A stretch of DNA of 64,000 nucleotides, taken from the NCBI RefSeq assembly GCF_001676615.1, contig NZ_LYXZ01000012.1, positions 1 through 64,000 of the forward strand, in the 5' to 3' direction. Made by a program: the position numbers and the translations under genes. Under the pieces are notes generated by a model, which saw nothing but the letters and a program-made list of their open reading frames with translations, had not been told where the DNA came from and did not search any database. Below are positions 9,712 to 19,218 of this stretch, in pieces (position 1 is the stretch's first letter; each line of letters starts with the position of its first letter). The DNA is from Labrys sp. WJW (GTDB lineage: Bacteria > Pseudomonadota > Alphaproteobacteria > Rhizobiales > Labraceae).

Positions 9712-11505
9712 ATGCGTTTTCCGATCGAATTGGTCCGTTCGCGCCATTTGTCGCGCGTCGCCGTGATCGCCCTGGTGGCTGGCCTCGCAGCAAGCTGCAG
9801 CGATACATCGAGGTTCGCCCAGAACCCCTTCTCCAATCCATTCACCGCGAGTGACAACCAGTTGGCCTATGCGCAGCCGCAGCCTTCCAGGGCGAGGCCG
9901 CGCTACGACAACGCCGGCTATGCCGTCAACACGGTGCCTGCGGCCGGTGTGGTCGCCTCGCAGCCACTGCCGCCGGTTGGTGCCGTGGCGCAGCGCAGTG
10001 CACCGTCTACGCAATATCGCCTGGCGCGCGGCGAGCAGCCGATCGTGACTGGCGCGATCTCGACGCCCGCGCCGCAGATCGGCGGCTTCAAGGCCGGCGG
10101 TTGGACCGCGACGGGCGGAACGCCGGTGACGGCCGCCGCGGGAGAGACCATCAACACGCTCTCCAATCGCTACGGTGTGCCTTCCGACGCGATCATGAAG
10201 GTCAACGGCCTGACCTCCCGCTCGCTGACGCCAGGTCAGCAGGTCATCATCCCCGTCTACAACGCGGCCCAGAATGGCAACGGCGCAGTGACGACTGCCG
10301 CCGCCGCCACCGAGCAACCCTATCCGGGCGATGTACCCGAGACGTCACGCGGCAGCGTTGGCGAGGTCAAGGTTCGCCCTGTTGCGACCACGCCGGCCGC
10401 CGGTGCGAAGCCGAGGCCGGCTCCCGTTGCCGCAGCCTCTGGCGTTCATGTCGTCAAGCCGGGCGAGACGCTCACGTCGATCGCCAAGGCCTATGGCACG
10501 ACGCGCCCCCGCCTTGCCAAGGAAAACGGCATCGATGAATGGATGAGCGTCAAGATCGGCCAGAAGCTGGTCGTGCGCGGTACGGCCCATGCCGCTGCGC
10601 CAGCGCCGGCTGCTGAGGTCGTCGACAACCGTCCGCCGCGTGACGTGCCGGTTGCCGCCGCCGCTCAGCCGAGGCCTGTGGCTGCTCCCAAGCCGGTGCA
10701 GGCGGCGCGTGCCGCCACTCCGGTTCCGGTGAGGACCGCCAAGACGCAAAAATCGATTGCCGCCGAGGCGATGCAGGTCGCAGCCCCGCATGGACAGGCC
10801 GTCAAGACTGCGACCGTCAAGCCGGTGACGGTCAGGCCGGTTCAGACGGCAAAGGTCGCTCCGGTCGAGGCCAAGGCCAAGCCTGCCCAGGTCGCGGTTG
10901 CCAAGCCGGTCGATCCGACCAAGGCGAACAAGCTCAAGGCGGAGAAGCTCGCCGCTGCCAAGCAGAAGGTGCCGGCCAGCAAGCCTGCGCAGGTGGCAGC
11001 TGCCAAGCCGGTCAAGCCCGCCGAAGTCAGCCAGCCTGCGCCGGTTGCAACCGGGACGATCTCGCCCTCCGCGAACCTGCCCCAGCAGGCTGCTCCCGCC
11101 GCGGAACTGCCGAAGGATGCCAATGCCGCCACGCCGGGTAGCCCCGAGTTCCGCTGGCCGGTGAAGGGACGGATCATCCAGAATTTCGGCCGCAATAGCG
11201 ACGGCATCAATATATCGGTACCGGAAGGAACCGAGGTGAAGGCCGCCGAGGATGGCGTCGTTGCCTATGCCGGCAATGAATTGAAGGGCTATGGCAACCT
11301 GATTCTCATCCGCCACGCCAACGGCTATGTCACGGCCTACGGCCACGCCAAGGATCTCGACGTCAAGAAGGGCGAAACCGTCCGGCGTGGCCAGACCATC
11401 GCGACCGCCGGCCAGACCGGCAACGTGACCTCGCCGCAGGTGCTGTTCGAAGTACGCAAGGGCGCCGCCCCGGTCGATCCGACCCGCTATCTCTCCGGCA
11501 CCTGA
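9712..11505 (+). CDS. LysM/M23 (NlpD/DipM-like) division lipoprotein with degenerate peptidase domain
   Basis: 597 residues. The N-terminus has a lipoprotein signal (VIALVAGLAASC lipobox). Two LysM domains (about 136-182 and 246-290) bind peptidoglycan, then a long Ala/Lys/Pro-rich linker, then a LytM/M23 domain (about 480-595). The zinc-ligand motifs of active M23 enzymes are not intact: the HxxxD position reads NSDGINIS and the final HxH position reads PQVLFEVR, so at least two ligands are missing. This fits activator-type proteins such as NlpD and DipM that switch on amidases at the division site rather than cutting themselves. A CtrA-like site lies upstream. Confidence 0.88.
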   Translation: MRFPIELVRSRHLSRVAVIALVAGLAASCSDTSRFAQNPFSNPFTASDNQLAYAQPQPSRARPRYDNAGYAVNTVPAAGVVASQPLPPVGAVAQRSAPSTQYRLARGEQPIVTGAISTPAPQIGGFKAGGWTATGGTPVTAAAGETINTLSNRYGVPSDAIMKVNGLTSRSLTPGQQVIIPVYNAAQNGNGAVTTAAAATEQPYPGDVPETSRGSVGEVKVRPVATTPAAGAKPRPAPVAAASGVHVVKPGETLTSIAKAYGTTRPRLAKENGIDEWMSVKIGQKLVVRGTAHAAAPAPAAEVVDNRPPRDVPVAAAAQPRPVAAPKPVQAARAATPVPVRTAKTQKSIAAEAMQVAAPHGQAVKTATVKPVTVRPVQTAKVAPVEAKAKPAQVAVAKPVDPTKANKLKAEKLAAAKQKVPASKPAQVAAAKPVKPAEVSQPAPVATGTISPSANLPQQAAPAAELPKDANAATPGSPEFRWPVKGRIIQNFGRNSDGINISVPEGTEVKAAEDGVVAYAGNELKGYGNLILIRHANGYVTAYGHAKDLDVKKGETVRRGQTIATAGQTGNVTSPQVLFEVRKGAAPVDPTRYLSGT

Positions 11506-11545
11506 TACCGAAATCTGCTTCTCCGCGAGACCCCGAAGCAGCTCG

Positions 11546-11580
11546 AGTGGCCCGGCAGCAATGTCCGGGCCACTTTCTAT
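11546..11580. terminator. Bidirectional terminator between convergent genes
   Basis: AGTGGCCCGG (11546-11555) and CCGGGCCACT (11565-11574) form a perfect 10-bp stem with a 9-base loop, followed by TTCTAT. It lies between the end of the LysM/M23 gene and the end of the convergent ATPase gene. Confidence 0.7.
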
Positions 11581-11598
11581 CGGGCCGATGGTTTGGGT

Positions 11599-12465
11599 TC
11601 AGTTCAACGTCTTGCCCAGTCGGCCGGCAAGATCCTGCACATATTGCCAGGCCGTGCGGCCCGAGCGGGCGCCGCGGGTCGTCGCCCATTCCAGGGCTTC
11701 GGCCCGCATGGTGTCGCGATCGAGGTCGAGGCCGAAGTGCTCGGCATAGCCATAGACCATGTCGAGGTAATCGTCCTGGCTGCAGCGATGGAAGCCGAGC
11801 CACAGGCCGAAACGATCGGAAAGCGATACTTTTTCTTCCACGGCCTCGCCGGGATTGATCGCGGTCGATCGCTCATTGTCGATCATGTCGCGCGGCATCA
11901 GGTGACGCCGGTTCGACGTCGCGTAGAAGATGAGATTGTCCGGACGCCCCTCGACGCCGCCTTCCAGGGCGGCTTTGAGCGATTTGTAGGAGGTGTCGTC
12001 GCTATCGAAGGAAAGATCGTCGCAGAACACGATGAAGCGATAGGGGGCCCGGCGGGTGAGGTTCATCAACTCGGGCAGGCTGTCGATGTCCTCGCGGTGA
12101 ATTTCGATCAGCTTCAGGATACCGCCGACCTTGGCGTTGATGTCGGCATGGGAAGCCTTCACTAGCGACGACTTGCCCATGCCCCGGGCGCCCCAGAGCA
12201 GGGCGTTGTTGGCAGGCAGCCCGCGCGCAAAGCGCTCGGTATTGTCGACCAGGAGATCCCGCACCAGATCGATACCCTTGAGCAGGGGCATTGCAACCCT
12301 GTTCACCTTGGGCACAGGCTGAAGATGTTTCTCGCCTGCCTGCCAGATGAAGGCCTCGGCGGCATCGAAATCGGCCTTGATGGCGGCTGGCGGCGCCAAC
12401 CGCTCCAGGGCGTCGGCGATACGGGCGAGCAATTGCGGCAATTCGCGGGATGAAAAATCAGTCAT
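11599..12465 (-). CDS. DUF815-type AAA+ ATPase
   Basis: 288 residues. Walker A is GARGMGKSSL (92-101) and Walker B is RFIVFCDDLSF (143-153). The layout matches the DUF815 family of single-domain P-loop ATPases, found throughout alphaproteobacteria and commonly beside yajC/secDF; the physiological role is not established. Transcribed towards the LysM/M23 gene, with a shared terminator between them. Confidence 0.85.
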   Translation of the reverse strand: MTDFSSRELPQLLARIADALERLAPPAAIKADFDAAEAFIWQAGEKHLQPVPKVNRVAMPLLKGIDLVRDLLVDNTERFARGLPANNALLWGARGMGKSSLVKASHADINAKVGGILKLIEIHREDIDSLPELMNLTRRAPYRFIVFCDDLSFDSDDTSYKSLKAALEGGVEGRPDNLIFYATSNRRHLMPRDMIDNERSTAINPGEAVEEKVSLSDRFGLWLGFHRCSQDDYLDMVYGYAEHFGLDLDRDTMRAEALEWATTRGARSGRTAWQYVQDLAGRLGKTLN

Positions 12466-12850
12466 GGCAACCAGGTGAGATGAACTTGAGTAAGCTCTTC
12501 GTCTCTAACGCGCCAATGGGGCGCTGAAAAGCGGCGGCATGCCGCGCCTGCCTTTCAGCGAGGCGCGATGCGCGCTGTAGCAACGCTGGCGCGTGGCCGA
12601 GAAGCGTTCCTGGCAGGGCCGGGACCTCTGCGCTGGCGCCTTTGACGCAGGGCCCACGATTCCCGGGCTACCGGCTTTTGATGCACTGCCATGATACCCG
12701 AACGGACGGTTTCCCACATCGTTAGCCATGAATTTTTCGTCATGTGCCAGGCAAAAGTGGCGTTCTGTTTGCTTTCGGTGGCTGGTTCACTATATTCCGC
12801 GCGAATTCGCGGCCGGGCTGTCCCGGCCGCTTCTCTTGAGAGGCGATCCC
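12466..12850. other. 385-base divergent intergenic region before yajC
   Basis: No gene was recognised. A GC-rich stretch (12,500-12,680) has several imperfect inverted repeats. The right part carries the yajC promoter candidate and a 9-bp perfect stem (12809-12817 with 12822-12830, CTGT loop) in the yajC leader, ending in a short T/C-rich stretch, which might attenuate transcription. Confidence 0.5.
12769..12796 (+). promoter_or_regulatory. Candidate promoter of yajC-secDF
   Basis: TTGCTT (12769-12774) and TATATT (12791-12796) are spaced by 16 bases and lie about 55 bases upstream of the yajC start. Predicted from hexamer match and position only. Confidence 0.45.
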
Positions 12851-13201
12851 ATGTTCACGACACCAGCCTTTGCCCAGGCAGCCCAGGGCGGCGGCGATCT
12901 GTTCTCCAGTCTCGGTGGCACGCTGCTGCTGCCGATCGCGATGTTCGTGATCTTCTACTTCCTGCTGATCCGTCCGCAGCAGCGCAAGGCGAAGGAACAG
13001 GCCGCTCTGCTCAAGGCGATCCGTCGTGGCGACACCATCGTGATGTCGGGTGGCATGATCGGCAAGGTCACCAAGGCTGTCGAAGGCGAGTCGGAGATCG
13101 AGGCCGAGATTGCCGAAGGCGTTCGCGTGAAAGTCATCCGTGAGATGGTGGTCAGCGTCCGCTCCAAGACCGAGCCGGTGAAGAAGTCCGAGGCGGCCTG
13201 A
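12851..13201 (+). CDS. yajC: Preprotein translocase subunit YajC
   Basis: 116 residues with one membrane helix (about 23-42, LLLPIAMFVIFYFLLIRPQ) and the family signature RPQQRKAKEQ followed by a small cytoplasmic domain (IRRGDTIVMSGGMIGKV). The start ATG 12851 is seven bases after AGAGG. YajC joins SecDF in the Sec holotranslocon. secD follows after 132 bases. Confidence 0.95.
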   Translation: MFTTPAFAQAAQGGGDLFSSLGGTLLLPIAMFVIFYFLLIRPQQRKAKEQAALLKAIRRGDTIVMSGGMIGKVTKAVEGESEIEAEIAEGVRVKVIREMVVSVRSKTEPVKKSEAA

Positions 13202-13333
13202 AGCGTTCTGGGGTAATTCCCCTCTTTGGCTTCGATCACAAGACACGATAAGAGACTCAGGATAGGGTCGGCGCGGTTCTTCATCTCCCGACTGTCCTGA
13301 GAATAGCCTGTCAAGGCTCGGAATTGCTCCGCT

Positions 13334-14932
13334 ATGCTGCACTTTTCTCCCGCCAAGACGGCTTCGGTCCTTCTTACCTTGCTGATCGGCCTATGGCTGG
13401 CCGCACCCAATCTGATGCCGGCCAACTGGGTCAAGGCCATGCCGTCCTGGCTGCCGCACAAGACACTGACGCTCGGGCTCGATCTCCAGGGCGGTTCCTA
13501 CTTCCTGCTCGAGATCGACAAGAATGCGGTGATCAAGGAACAGGTCGCCAGCCTGCGTTCGCAGGCGCGCCAGATCCTGAACGACAACAAGATCCGCAGC
13601 CAGGCCGCCCTGCAGGGGCGCGGTATCCTGGTGACGCTGCCCAATCCGGCCGACACCGAAAAGGCTGTCCAGTTGCTGCAGGTGCTGGGCAATCCGGCTG
13701 ACGGCAATCTGTTCGGCACCGGCAACCGCACCGCGACCATCGCCTCGTCGACGCCGGGGCAGGTCAGTGTGGCCTTGACCGATGAAGGCCTGCGCGACCG
13801 CATGACCCGCATCGTCCAGCGTTCGGTGGAGATCGTCGGCAACCGCGTCAACCAGACCGGTGTGGTCGAGCCGATCATCCAGCGCCAGGGCGAAGATCGC
13901 ATCGTGGTGCAGTTGCCGGGTCTGGAAGATCCGGATCGTTTCAAGACTCTGCTGGGCCAGACGGCCAAGCTGGAATTCCGCCTCGTGGATCTCAGCATGC
14001 CGGTCGACCAGGCCATGCGGGCCCGCCCGCCGGTCGGTTCCACGGTCCTGCCGTCATCGGATGGAGGCCAGAACTACCTGATCGAAGACCAGGTGATGGT
14101 TGCCGGCGACGAACTCACCGACGCCCAGGCGAGCTTCGACCAGAACACGCGCGAGCCGGTGGTCTCCTTCCGCTTCAACACCAATGGCGCGCGCCAATTC
14201 GGTCGTGTCACCACCGAGAATGTCAACAAGCCCTTCGCCATCGTGCTCGACGGCAAGGTCCTGTCGGCGCCGGTCATTCGCGAGCCGATCACCGGTGGCT
14301 CGGGCCAGATCTCGGGTAACTTCACCACCCAGCAGGCTCAGGATCTGGCGCTGCTGCTGCGCTCGGGCGCCTTGCCCGCGCCCATGACGGTGATTCAGGA
14401 ACAGACGGTCGGTCCGGGCCTCGGCCAGGCTGCCATTCGCGCCGGTGAGATGGCCGCGCTGGTCGGCTCGATCCTGGTCATCGGCTTCATGATCGCCAGC
14501 TATGGCCTGTTCGGCATCATCGCCTCCGTCGCCGTGGCGCTCAATGTCGGCATGATCTTCGGCATCCTGTCCCTGCTCGGCGCGACGCTGACCCTGCCGG
14601 GTATCGCCGGCATCGTGCTGACGGTCGGCATCGCCGTCGACTCCAACGTGCTGATCTATGAGCGCATACGCGAGGAAGTGCGGGCCGGACGAACCGTGCT
14701 GATGTCTCTCGATGCCGGCTTTGCCCGGGCGCTGGCGACCATCCTGGATTCCAACATCACCACCTTCATTGCCGCCGCCGTGCTGTATTTCGTCGGTACC
14801 GGCGCCGTGAAGGGCTTCGCGGTGACGCTGGGAATCGGCATCATCACGACGGTGTTCACCGCCTTCACGGTCACGCGCCTGTTGGTTTCCTGGTGGTATC
14901 GCGGGGTCAAGCCTCGTTCCATCCCGATTTGA
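13334..14932 (+). CDS. secD: Protein translocase subunit SecD
   Basis: 532 residues, RND-like membrane protein that uses the proton gradient to complete protein export. N-terminal membrane helix, then LGLDLQGGSYFLLEID (the conserved D1 motif), a large periplasmic P1 domain, and five C-terminal membrane segments with GIAGIVLTVGIAVDSNVLIYERIREE. Followed immediately by secF. Length is slightly below that of E. coli SecD. Confidence 0.96.
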   Translation: MLHFSPAKTASVLLTLLIGLWLAAPNLMPANWVKAMPSWLPHKTLTLGLDLQGGSYFLLEIDKNAVIKEQVASLRSQARQILNDNKIRSQAALQGRGILVTLPNPADTEKAVQLLQVLGNPADGNLFGTGNRTATIASSTPGQVSVALTDEGLRDRMTRIVQRSVEIVGNRVNQTGVVEPIIQRQGEDRIVVQLPGLEDPDRFKTLLGQTAKLEFRLVDLSMPVDQAMRARPPVGSTVLPSSDGGQNYLIEDQVMVAGDELTDAQASFDQNTREPVVSFRFNTNGARQFGRVTTENVNKPFAIVLDGKVLSAPVIREPITGGSGQISGNFTTQQAQDLALLLRSGALPAPMTVIQEQTVGPGLGQAAIRAGEMAALVGSILVIGFMIASYGLFGIIASVAVALNVGMIFGILSLLGATLTLPGIAGIVLTVGIAVDSNVLIYERIREEVRAGRTVLMSLDAGFARALATILDSNITTFIAAAVLYFVGTGAVKGFAVTLGIGIITTVFTAFTVTRLLVSWWYRGVKPRSIPI

Positions 14933-14953
14933 TAGATTGATGGAGTGAGCGCG

Positions 14954-15895
14954 GTGCGCCATCTTCGCATTGTTCCCGACAATACCAGCTTCGGCTTCAT
15001 CCGGTTCCGGCGTATCAGCTTTCCGATTTCGGCGGTGCTGTCGATCCTGGCCCTGGTGCTCTTCTTCACCCACGGCCTGAATTACGGCATCGATTTCAAG
15101 GGCGGTATCGCCCTTGGCGTCACGGCTCAATCGGGGCAGCCCGACGTGCAGGCCATTCGTGACAAGCTGGCACCGCTCGGGCTGGGAGAAGTCCAGATTC
15201 AGAGTTTCGGCGACAAGGGACAGGTGCTCATGCGCATTGCCCTACAGCCGGGCGGTGATGCCGAGCAGAATGCGGTTGCCGAGAAGGTCAAGCAGACACT
15301 GAAGCCCGACTATTTCTCCGGCAAGGACGACCAGATCCAGATCATCGGCCCGAGCGTTTCGCAGGAACTGGTGACGGTCGGCACGGTCGGCATCTTCGTC
15401 GCCATTCTGGGCATTCTGATCTATTTGTGGTTCCGCTTCGACTGGCAGTTCGCCGTCGGCGCCATGATCGCCAACGTCCATGATATCGTGCTCACCATCG
15501 GCTTCATGTCGGTCACGCAGATCGATTTCGACCTGACCAGCGTTGCAGCGCTGCTGACCATCCTCGGCTATTCGCTCAACGATACCGTGGTGATCTATGA
15601 CCGAATCCGCGAGCTCCTGCGCAAATACAAGAAGAAGCCGATGGATGAGCTCTTGGACGAGTCGATCAATGCCACGCTGTCGCGCTCGGTGATCACCCAC
15701 GTCACCGTGGCACTGGCCTTGCTGGCCCTGCTTCTGTTCGGTGGCCACGCCATTCATAGCTTCACCGCCACCATGCTGTTCGGCGTCGTGCTGGTCGGTA
15801 CCTACACCTCGATCTTCATTGCATCGCCCGTCCTGATCTATCTGGGCCTGCGTCCGGGCAGCCATGAGACGGCAGGCGGCGACAAGCCGGAGTAA
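14954..15895 (+). CDS. secF: Protein translocase subunit SecF
   Basis: 313 residues, six membrane segments, with GIDFKGGIALGVTAQ near the N-terminus and YSLNDTVVIYDRIRE in the membrane domain. Partner of SecD. The start is chosen as GTG 14954, eight bases after GGAG; a GTG at 14945 would overlap that ribosome site. The pair is separate here rather than fused. Confidence 0.94.
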   Translation: MRHLRIVPDNTSFGFIRFRRISFPISAVLSILALVLFFTHGLNYGIDFKGGIALGVTAQSGQPDVQAIRDKLAPLGLGEVQIQSFGDKGQVLMRIALQPGGDAEQNAVAEKVKQTLKPDYFSGKDDQIQIIGPSVSQELVTVGTVGIFVAILGILIYLWFRFDWQFAVGAMIANVHDIVLTIGFMSVTQIDFDLTSVAALLTILGYSLNDTVVIYDRIRELLRKYKKKPMDELLDESINATLSRSVITHVTVALALLALLLFGGHAIHSFTATMLFGVVLVGTYTSIFIASPVLIYLGLRPGSHETAGGDKPE

Positions 15896-15901
15896 GCTGC
15901 C

Positions 15902-16282
15902 ATGACCGGAGGCGAACGCCGCTTCCTGCCGCGCGTGGCGCCGATCGATGCCTATGGCACCGGCGGCTTCCGCTTTGCGGAGATGTCGCATCGCGGCTCG
16001 CTTCTTTGCCTGCCCTCGGGCATGCATGCCTGGCCGGTGACGAGCGTGGCCGAGTTTTCGGCGCAGGCCTTCGAGCCGGTTTTCGCGGAGGCCGATGCCA
16101 TCGAGATCCTGCTCGTCGGCACCGGTCCCGACGTCGCATTTTTCCCCGAAGCGCTGCGCTGGCGTTTTCGCGATCTCAAGATCGTCGTCGATGCGATGCC
16201 GACCGGTGCGGCGACTCGCACCTGGAATGTCCTGCTCGCCGAGGATCGGCGCGTGGCTGCCGCCTTGATCGCCGTGCCATGA
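15902..16282 (+). CDS. Mth938-like domain protein (NDUFAF3-type)
   Basis: 126-residue small protein of the Mth938/DUF498 family. The pattern ILLVGTGPDVAFFPEALRWRF...VVDAMPTGAATRTWNVLLAEDRRVAAALI is typical. The eukaryotic relative NDUFAF3 assembles respiratory complex I. It lies between secF and the squalene/phytoene-synthase-like gene (related to NDUFAF6), with an ATGA overlap to the latter; these two complex-I-assembly-type genes are neighbours in many alphaproteobacteria. Confidence 0.88.
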   Translation: MTGGERRFLPRVAPIDAYGTGGFRFAEMSHRGSLLCLPSGMHAWPVTSVAEFSAQAFEPVFAEADAIEILLVGTGPDVAFFPEALRWRFRDLKIVVDAMPTGAATRTWNVLLAEDRRVAAALIAVP

Positions 16283-17166
16283 GCGCCGACCGCCCGGCCA
16301 ATTCCCTGGCCAATTCCAATATCAGTATGACGAACGAAGCTTATTGCGCGAGCCTGCTGCGCGAACATGACCGCAATCGCTGGCTTGCCAATCTGTTTGC
16401 GCCGGCCGAGCACAGGCGCGGCCTCAATGCGCTCTACGCCTTCAACAGCGAGATCGAGCGCGTGAGGGATATGGTGTCGGAGCCTCTGCCGGGCGAAGTC
16501 CGGTTGCAATGGTGGCGGGACCTGCTGGAGGGGCAGGCGAGGGGGCAGATCTCGGGGCATCCCGTTGCCTCCGAGCTTCTGGCCGCGATCGATCGCTACC
16601 ACCTCCCGGCTTCGGCGCTCTTAACCCTGATCGATGCCCATGCGCACGATCTCTATGACGACCTGCTGCAGAGCGTTACCGATCTGGAAGGTTATTGCGG
16701 CGAGACCTATTCCAGCCTGTTCCGCCTAGCCAGCCTCATTCTCGCCGATGGCGGCGACCCCGGTACTGCCGATCTTGCCGGGCATGCCGGCGTGGCCTAT
16801 GGCATAGCCTGCCTGATGAAACAGGCTGCCCGGCATGCGGCGAGGGGGCAGATCTTCGTGCCAGCCGATCTCGTGCTCAAGCATGGCATGGCGCGCGAGG
16901 ACCTGTTGAATGGGCGCAATACCGCAGAGATGCGTGCCATGTTTGGCGAGCTCGCCGCGGTAGCGCGGCATCATCTGGACACAGCGGAGCAGTTGCTGCC
17001 TGCCGTGCCCATTGCAGTTGCACCCGCCTATGTCGGTCTTGCGCTGGTTGGCCCTTTGCTCAGGCGCATGACGCGCCCGGGCTTTGACTGGTTTCGCCAG
17101 GAGGCCGAACTGCCGCAATGGCGCAGTCAATGGCATCTGTGGCGTTTTTCACGCAAGCTGCGTTAG
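16279..17166 (+). CDS. Squalene/phytoene synthase family protein (NDUFAF6-like)
   Basis: 295 residues, all-helical. YAFNSEIERVRDMVSEPLPGEVRLQWWRDLL resembles the first substrate-binding region of squalene/phytoene synthases, but the DxxxD aspartate motifs are not clearly kept, as in the complex I assembly factor NDUFAF6. No carotenoid or hopanoid genes are nearby, so a role in respiratory complex assembly is more likely than isoprenoid synthesis. Start ATG 16279 overlaps the upstream stop (ATGA); a longer frame to 16006 is rejected. Confidence 0.82.
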   Translation: MSADRPANSLANSNISMTNEAYCASLLREHDRNRWLANLFAPAEHRRGLNALYAFNSEIERVRDMVSEPLPGEVRLQWWRDLLEGQARGQISGHPVASELLAAIDRYHLPASALLTLIDAHAHDLYDDLLQSVTDLEGYCGETYSSLFRLASLILADGGDPGTADLAGHAGVAYGIACLMKQAARHAARGQIFVPADLVLKHGMAREDLLNGRNTAEMRAMFGELAAVARHHLDTAEQLLPAVPIAVAPAYVGLALVGPLLRRMTRPGFDWFRQEAELPQWRSQWHLWRFSRKLR

Positions 17167-17188
17167 TTCGGAGCAGGGCTGCCTTGGA

Positions 17189-17650
17189 CTATTTCGGCTT
17201 CGCAGCCAGGGCCAGCGCCTTTTCCAGATCTTCACGCTCCTCGCAGCCGTCGGGGCAGAGCTTGACCAGGGTTGCGAGATTCTGCTGGGCCTTGGGAAGG
17301 TCGCCGTTCTCGATGAAGAGTTCACCCTGATATTCCAGGGTTCCCTTGTGGTTGGGATCGATGGCGAGCGCCTTCTCGTAGAAAGTTTGGGCCGTCTTGC
17401 GGTCTCCGCTCTTGCGCAGGCTGAAGCCGAGCAGATTGTAGACGTCGGGGTCTTTCGAGCCCTGGTCAGCCAGGGGCTGGAGGGCCGCTATGGCAGCCTT
17501 GTAGTCCTCCGCCTTGATCTGAGCCCGGACGGAGGCGAGGTCGGACGTCGCCGCGGCAGCAGGGGCGTCGGATGAGGTGTCGGCAGCCGAGGCCTGGCCT
17601 GCAACGAGGAGGAGGGTCAGGACGGATGCGAGGCCACTCAGGCGGAGCAT
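17189..17650 (-). CDS. Exported tetratricopeptide-repeat protein
   Basis: 153 residues. Signal peptide MLRLSGLASVLTLLLVAGQASAA, then about two to three TPR units (AALQPLADQGSKDPDVYNLLGFSLRKSGD; QTFYEKALAIDPNHKGTLEYQGELFIENGD). Two cysteines flank an acidic turn near the C-terminus (LCPDGCEERED). Predicted periplasmic scaffold; partner unknown. A longer frame to 17722 lacks a signal peptide at its start and is rejected. Convergent with the preceding gene. Confidence 0.75.
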   Translation of the reverse strand: MLRLSGLASVLTLLLVAGQASAADTSSDAPAAAATSDLASVRAQIKAEDYKAAIAALQPLADQGSKDPDVYNLLGFSLRKSGDRKTAQTFYEKALAIDPNHKGTLEYQGELFIENGDLPKAQQNLATLVKLCPDGCEEREDLEKALALAAKPK

Positions 17651-17936
17651 GGCAGAATCCTGTTTTGCTGATGACGAGGTGGGACTATGAACGTCGTCGA
17701 TCGGACCTTGGGTTCCCGCCATGACGCGGACAGGGTGGAAACCGCCAGCAGGCTACATCGTTCTCGAGCCAGTGCCCATCCCGCTTTCGCCTTCGGAGTG
17801 GTGACATGTGTCGCGCAGCCCGATCACGTGCGAGCAGCAGCGTGATCGGAGCGTAGATATCCAGAAAAGATGACGCTTTCGGGTCCGAGGCCAACGCCAT
17901 CGATGCCGCTTTAGCCATGCCCCTTCGATCGAGGCC

Positions 17937-19019
17937 CTATTCAGCAGCCATAATGATATCGAGATATTGTCTGGCTGAGGTTTCCCATCTGTATCTCTCG
18001 GCAACGCTGCGCCCCTTCGATGCCAATTCGGCCCGCAGATTTTCGTCGTTCCATAGAGTTTCTATTCTTTCAGCCCACTCCGGCGCCGAGTATGGCTGAT
18101 CGACGAATAGAGCCCCTCCGGCGCAAATCTCCGGCATGGCGCCCAAGTTGGAACAAATGGTCGGCGTTCCAAGGGACATGGCTTCCAAGGGCGGGAGACC
18201 AAATCCTTCGGTGGTAGATGGGAATATGAACATGCTGGCGTTTCGCAGCAGTGCCGCGAGCTCGCCATCCGTTACCCTGCCCGCAAAGATGGCGTTCTCA
18301 GGTACCGAAACGCCATTCTCTTCGTAATTCGACTTCAGGGTCGATCCAAATAGGATCAGTTTTCTATTTGGTAAATAATCTTTGAACGCGCTCAGTATCG
18401 TGCGAACGTTCTTGTGGTGATGAATATAACTGTTTGTTAGAGCGTATTGACTCCTTTCAATTTGAAGTTTTGAAAATATATTATTATCATCCTCAAATTC
18501 TGGTTTAGAAAAATGATCTACTCCATTATATATTACATGAATGTCGTTTCTGTTTGTGACTTTGTGTTTTAATATTTCGTTTTTTGCGTAATTCGATACC
18601 GAGACAATGTGCTTGTATCGTCTTGATACTATGGGTGTAATGACGTTGTATAAAATAAAAGTTTTCCAACCATGGGATTTTTTTGCTGATCTAAATTGCG
18701 CGTCATGAATAACAACGCAGCCTGTGTGTTTTATGATCGGAGCTGTCGCTGTAAAATTTAACGAATAAGCGCTCCCAACGTTAATTGGAAAATCAAATTG
18801 TTCCCAAAGAACGCCTTGTCTATTTCCGACCTCCAATATAGGTATATTTTTTAATTTTATCTGATTTAAACCACCTCTTGGTGTAACTATTTCGATATCC
18901 AAATTTCTATACTTTGGTTCGGTTATAAGTTTATCGATCGCTATAGTTAGCTCTCGGCCAACTCTTGGCATTCCTTCTATACTGGCAAGCAGGAACTTGC
19001 CATTTATCACTATTTTCAT
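17937..19019 (-). CDS. Glycosyltransferase family 4-type enzyme
   Basis: 360 residues, GT-B fold. Donor-site signature FPSTTEGFGLPPLEAMSLGTPTICSN (about 270-295) with the E-x7-E pattern is clear. It would transfer a sugar to a surface glycan; no polysaccharide cluster is adjacent. The gene is compositionally split: the first two thirds (18,360-19,019) are strikingly AT-rich, the last third matches the GC-rich host. This suggests recent transfer or recombination. A GGGGAGAG ribosome site precedes the ATG. Confidence 0.85.
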   Translation of the reverse strand: MKIVINGKFLLASIEGMPRVGRELTIAIDKLITEPKYRNLDIEIVTPRGGLNQIKLKNIPILEVGNRQGVLWEQFDFPINVGSAYSLNFTATAPIIKHTGCVVIHDAQFRSAKKSHGWKTFILYNVITPIVSRRYKHIVSVSNYAKNEILKHKVTNRNDIHVIYNGVDHFSKPEFEDDNNIFSKLQIERSQYALTNSYIHHHKNVRTILSAFKDYLPNRKLILFGSTLKSNYEENGVSVPENAIFAGRVTDGELAALLRNASMFIFPSTTEGFGLPPLEAMSLGTPTICSNLGAMPEICAGGALFVDQPYSAPEWAERIETLWNDENLRAELASKGRSVAERYRWETSARQYLDIIMAAE

Positions 19020-19218
19020 ATCTCTCTCCCCTTCGAGCCGTAATCCTTGATTGCGGCGTCGCTCCGAGGGATATGCAAGTATGAATACCGTGACGCGCCT
19101 GTGATGGGCAGCTCACAGAGATAAGCTCAAGGCCCGGATGCAGACAGCAAAGCTGGGGCGAGACCGGATACAAGGATGTTCGAGGCCAATATCCGGCGCG
19201 CGAGACAAGCTCGATTTC

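Noticed and set aside
14054-15130. 358-codon minus-strand frame opposite secD/secF
   Set aside because: Low-complexity Asp/Gly/Arg/His composition and complete overlap with well-identified genes.
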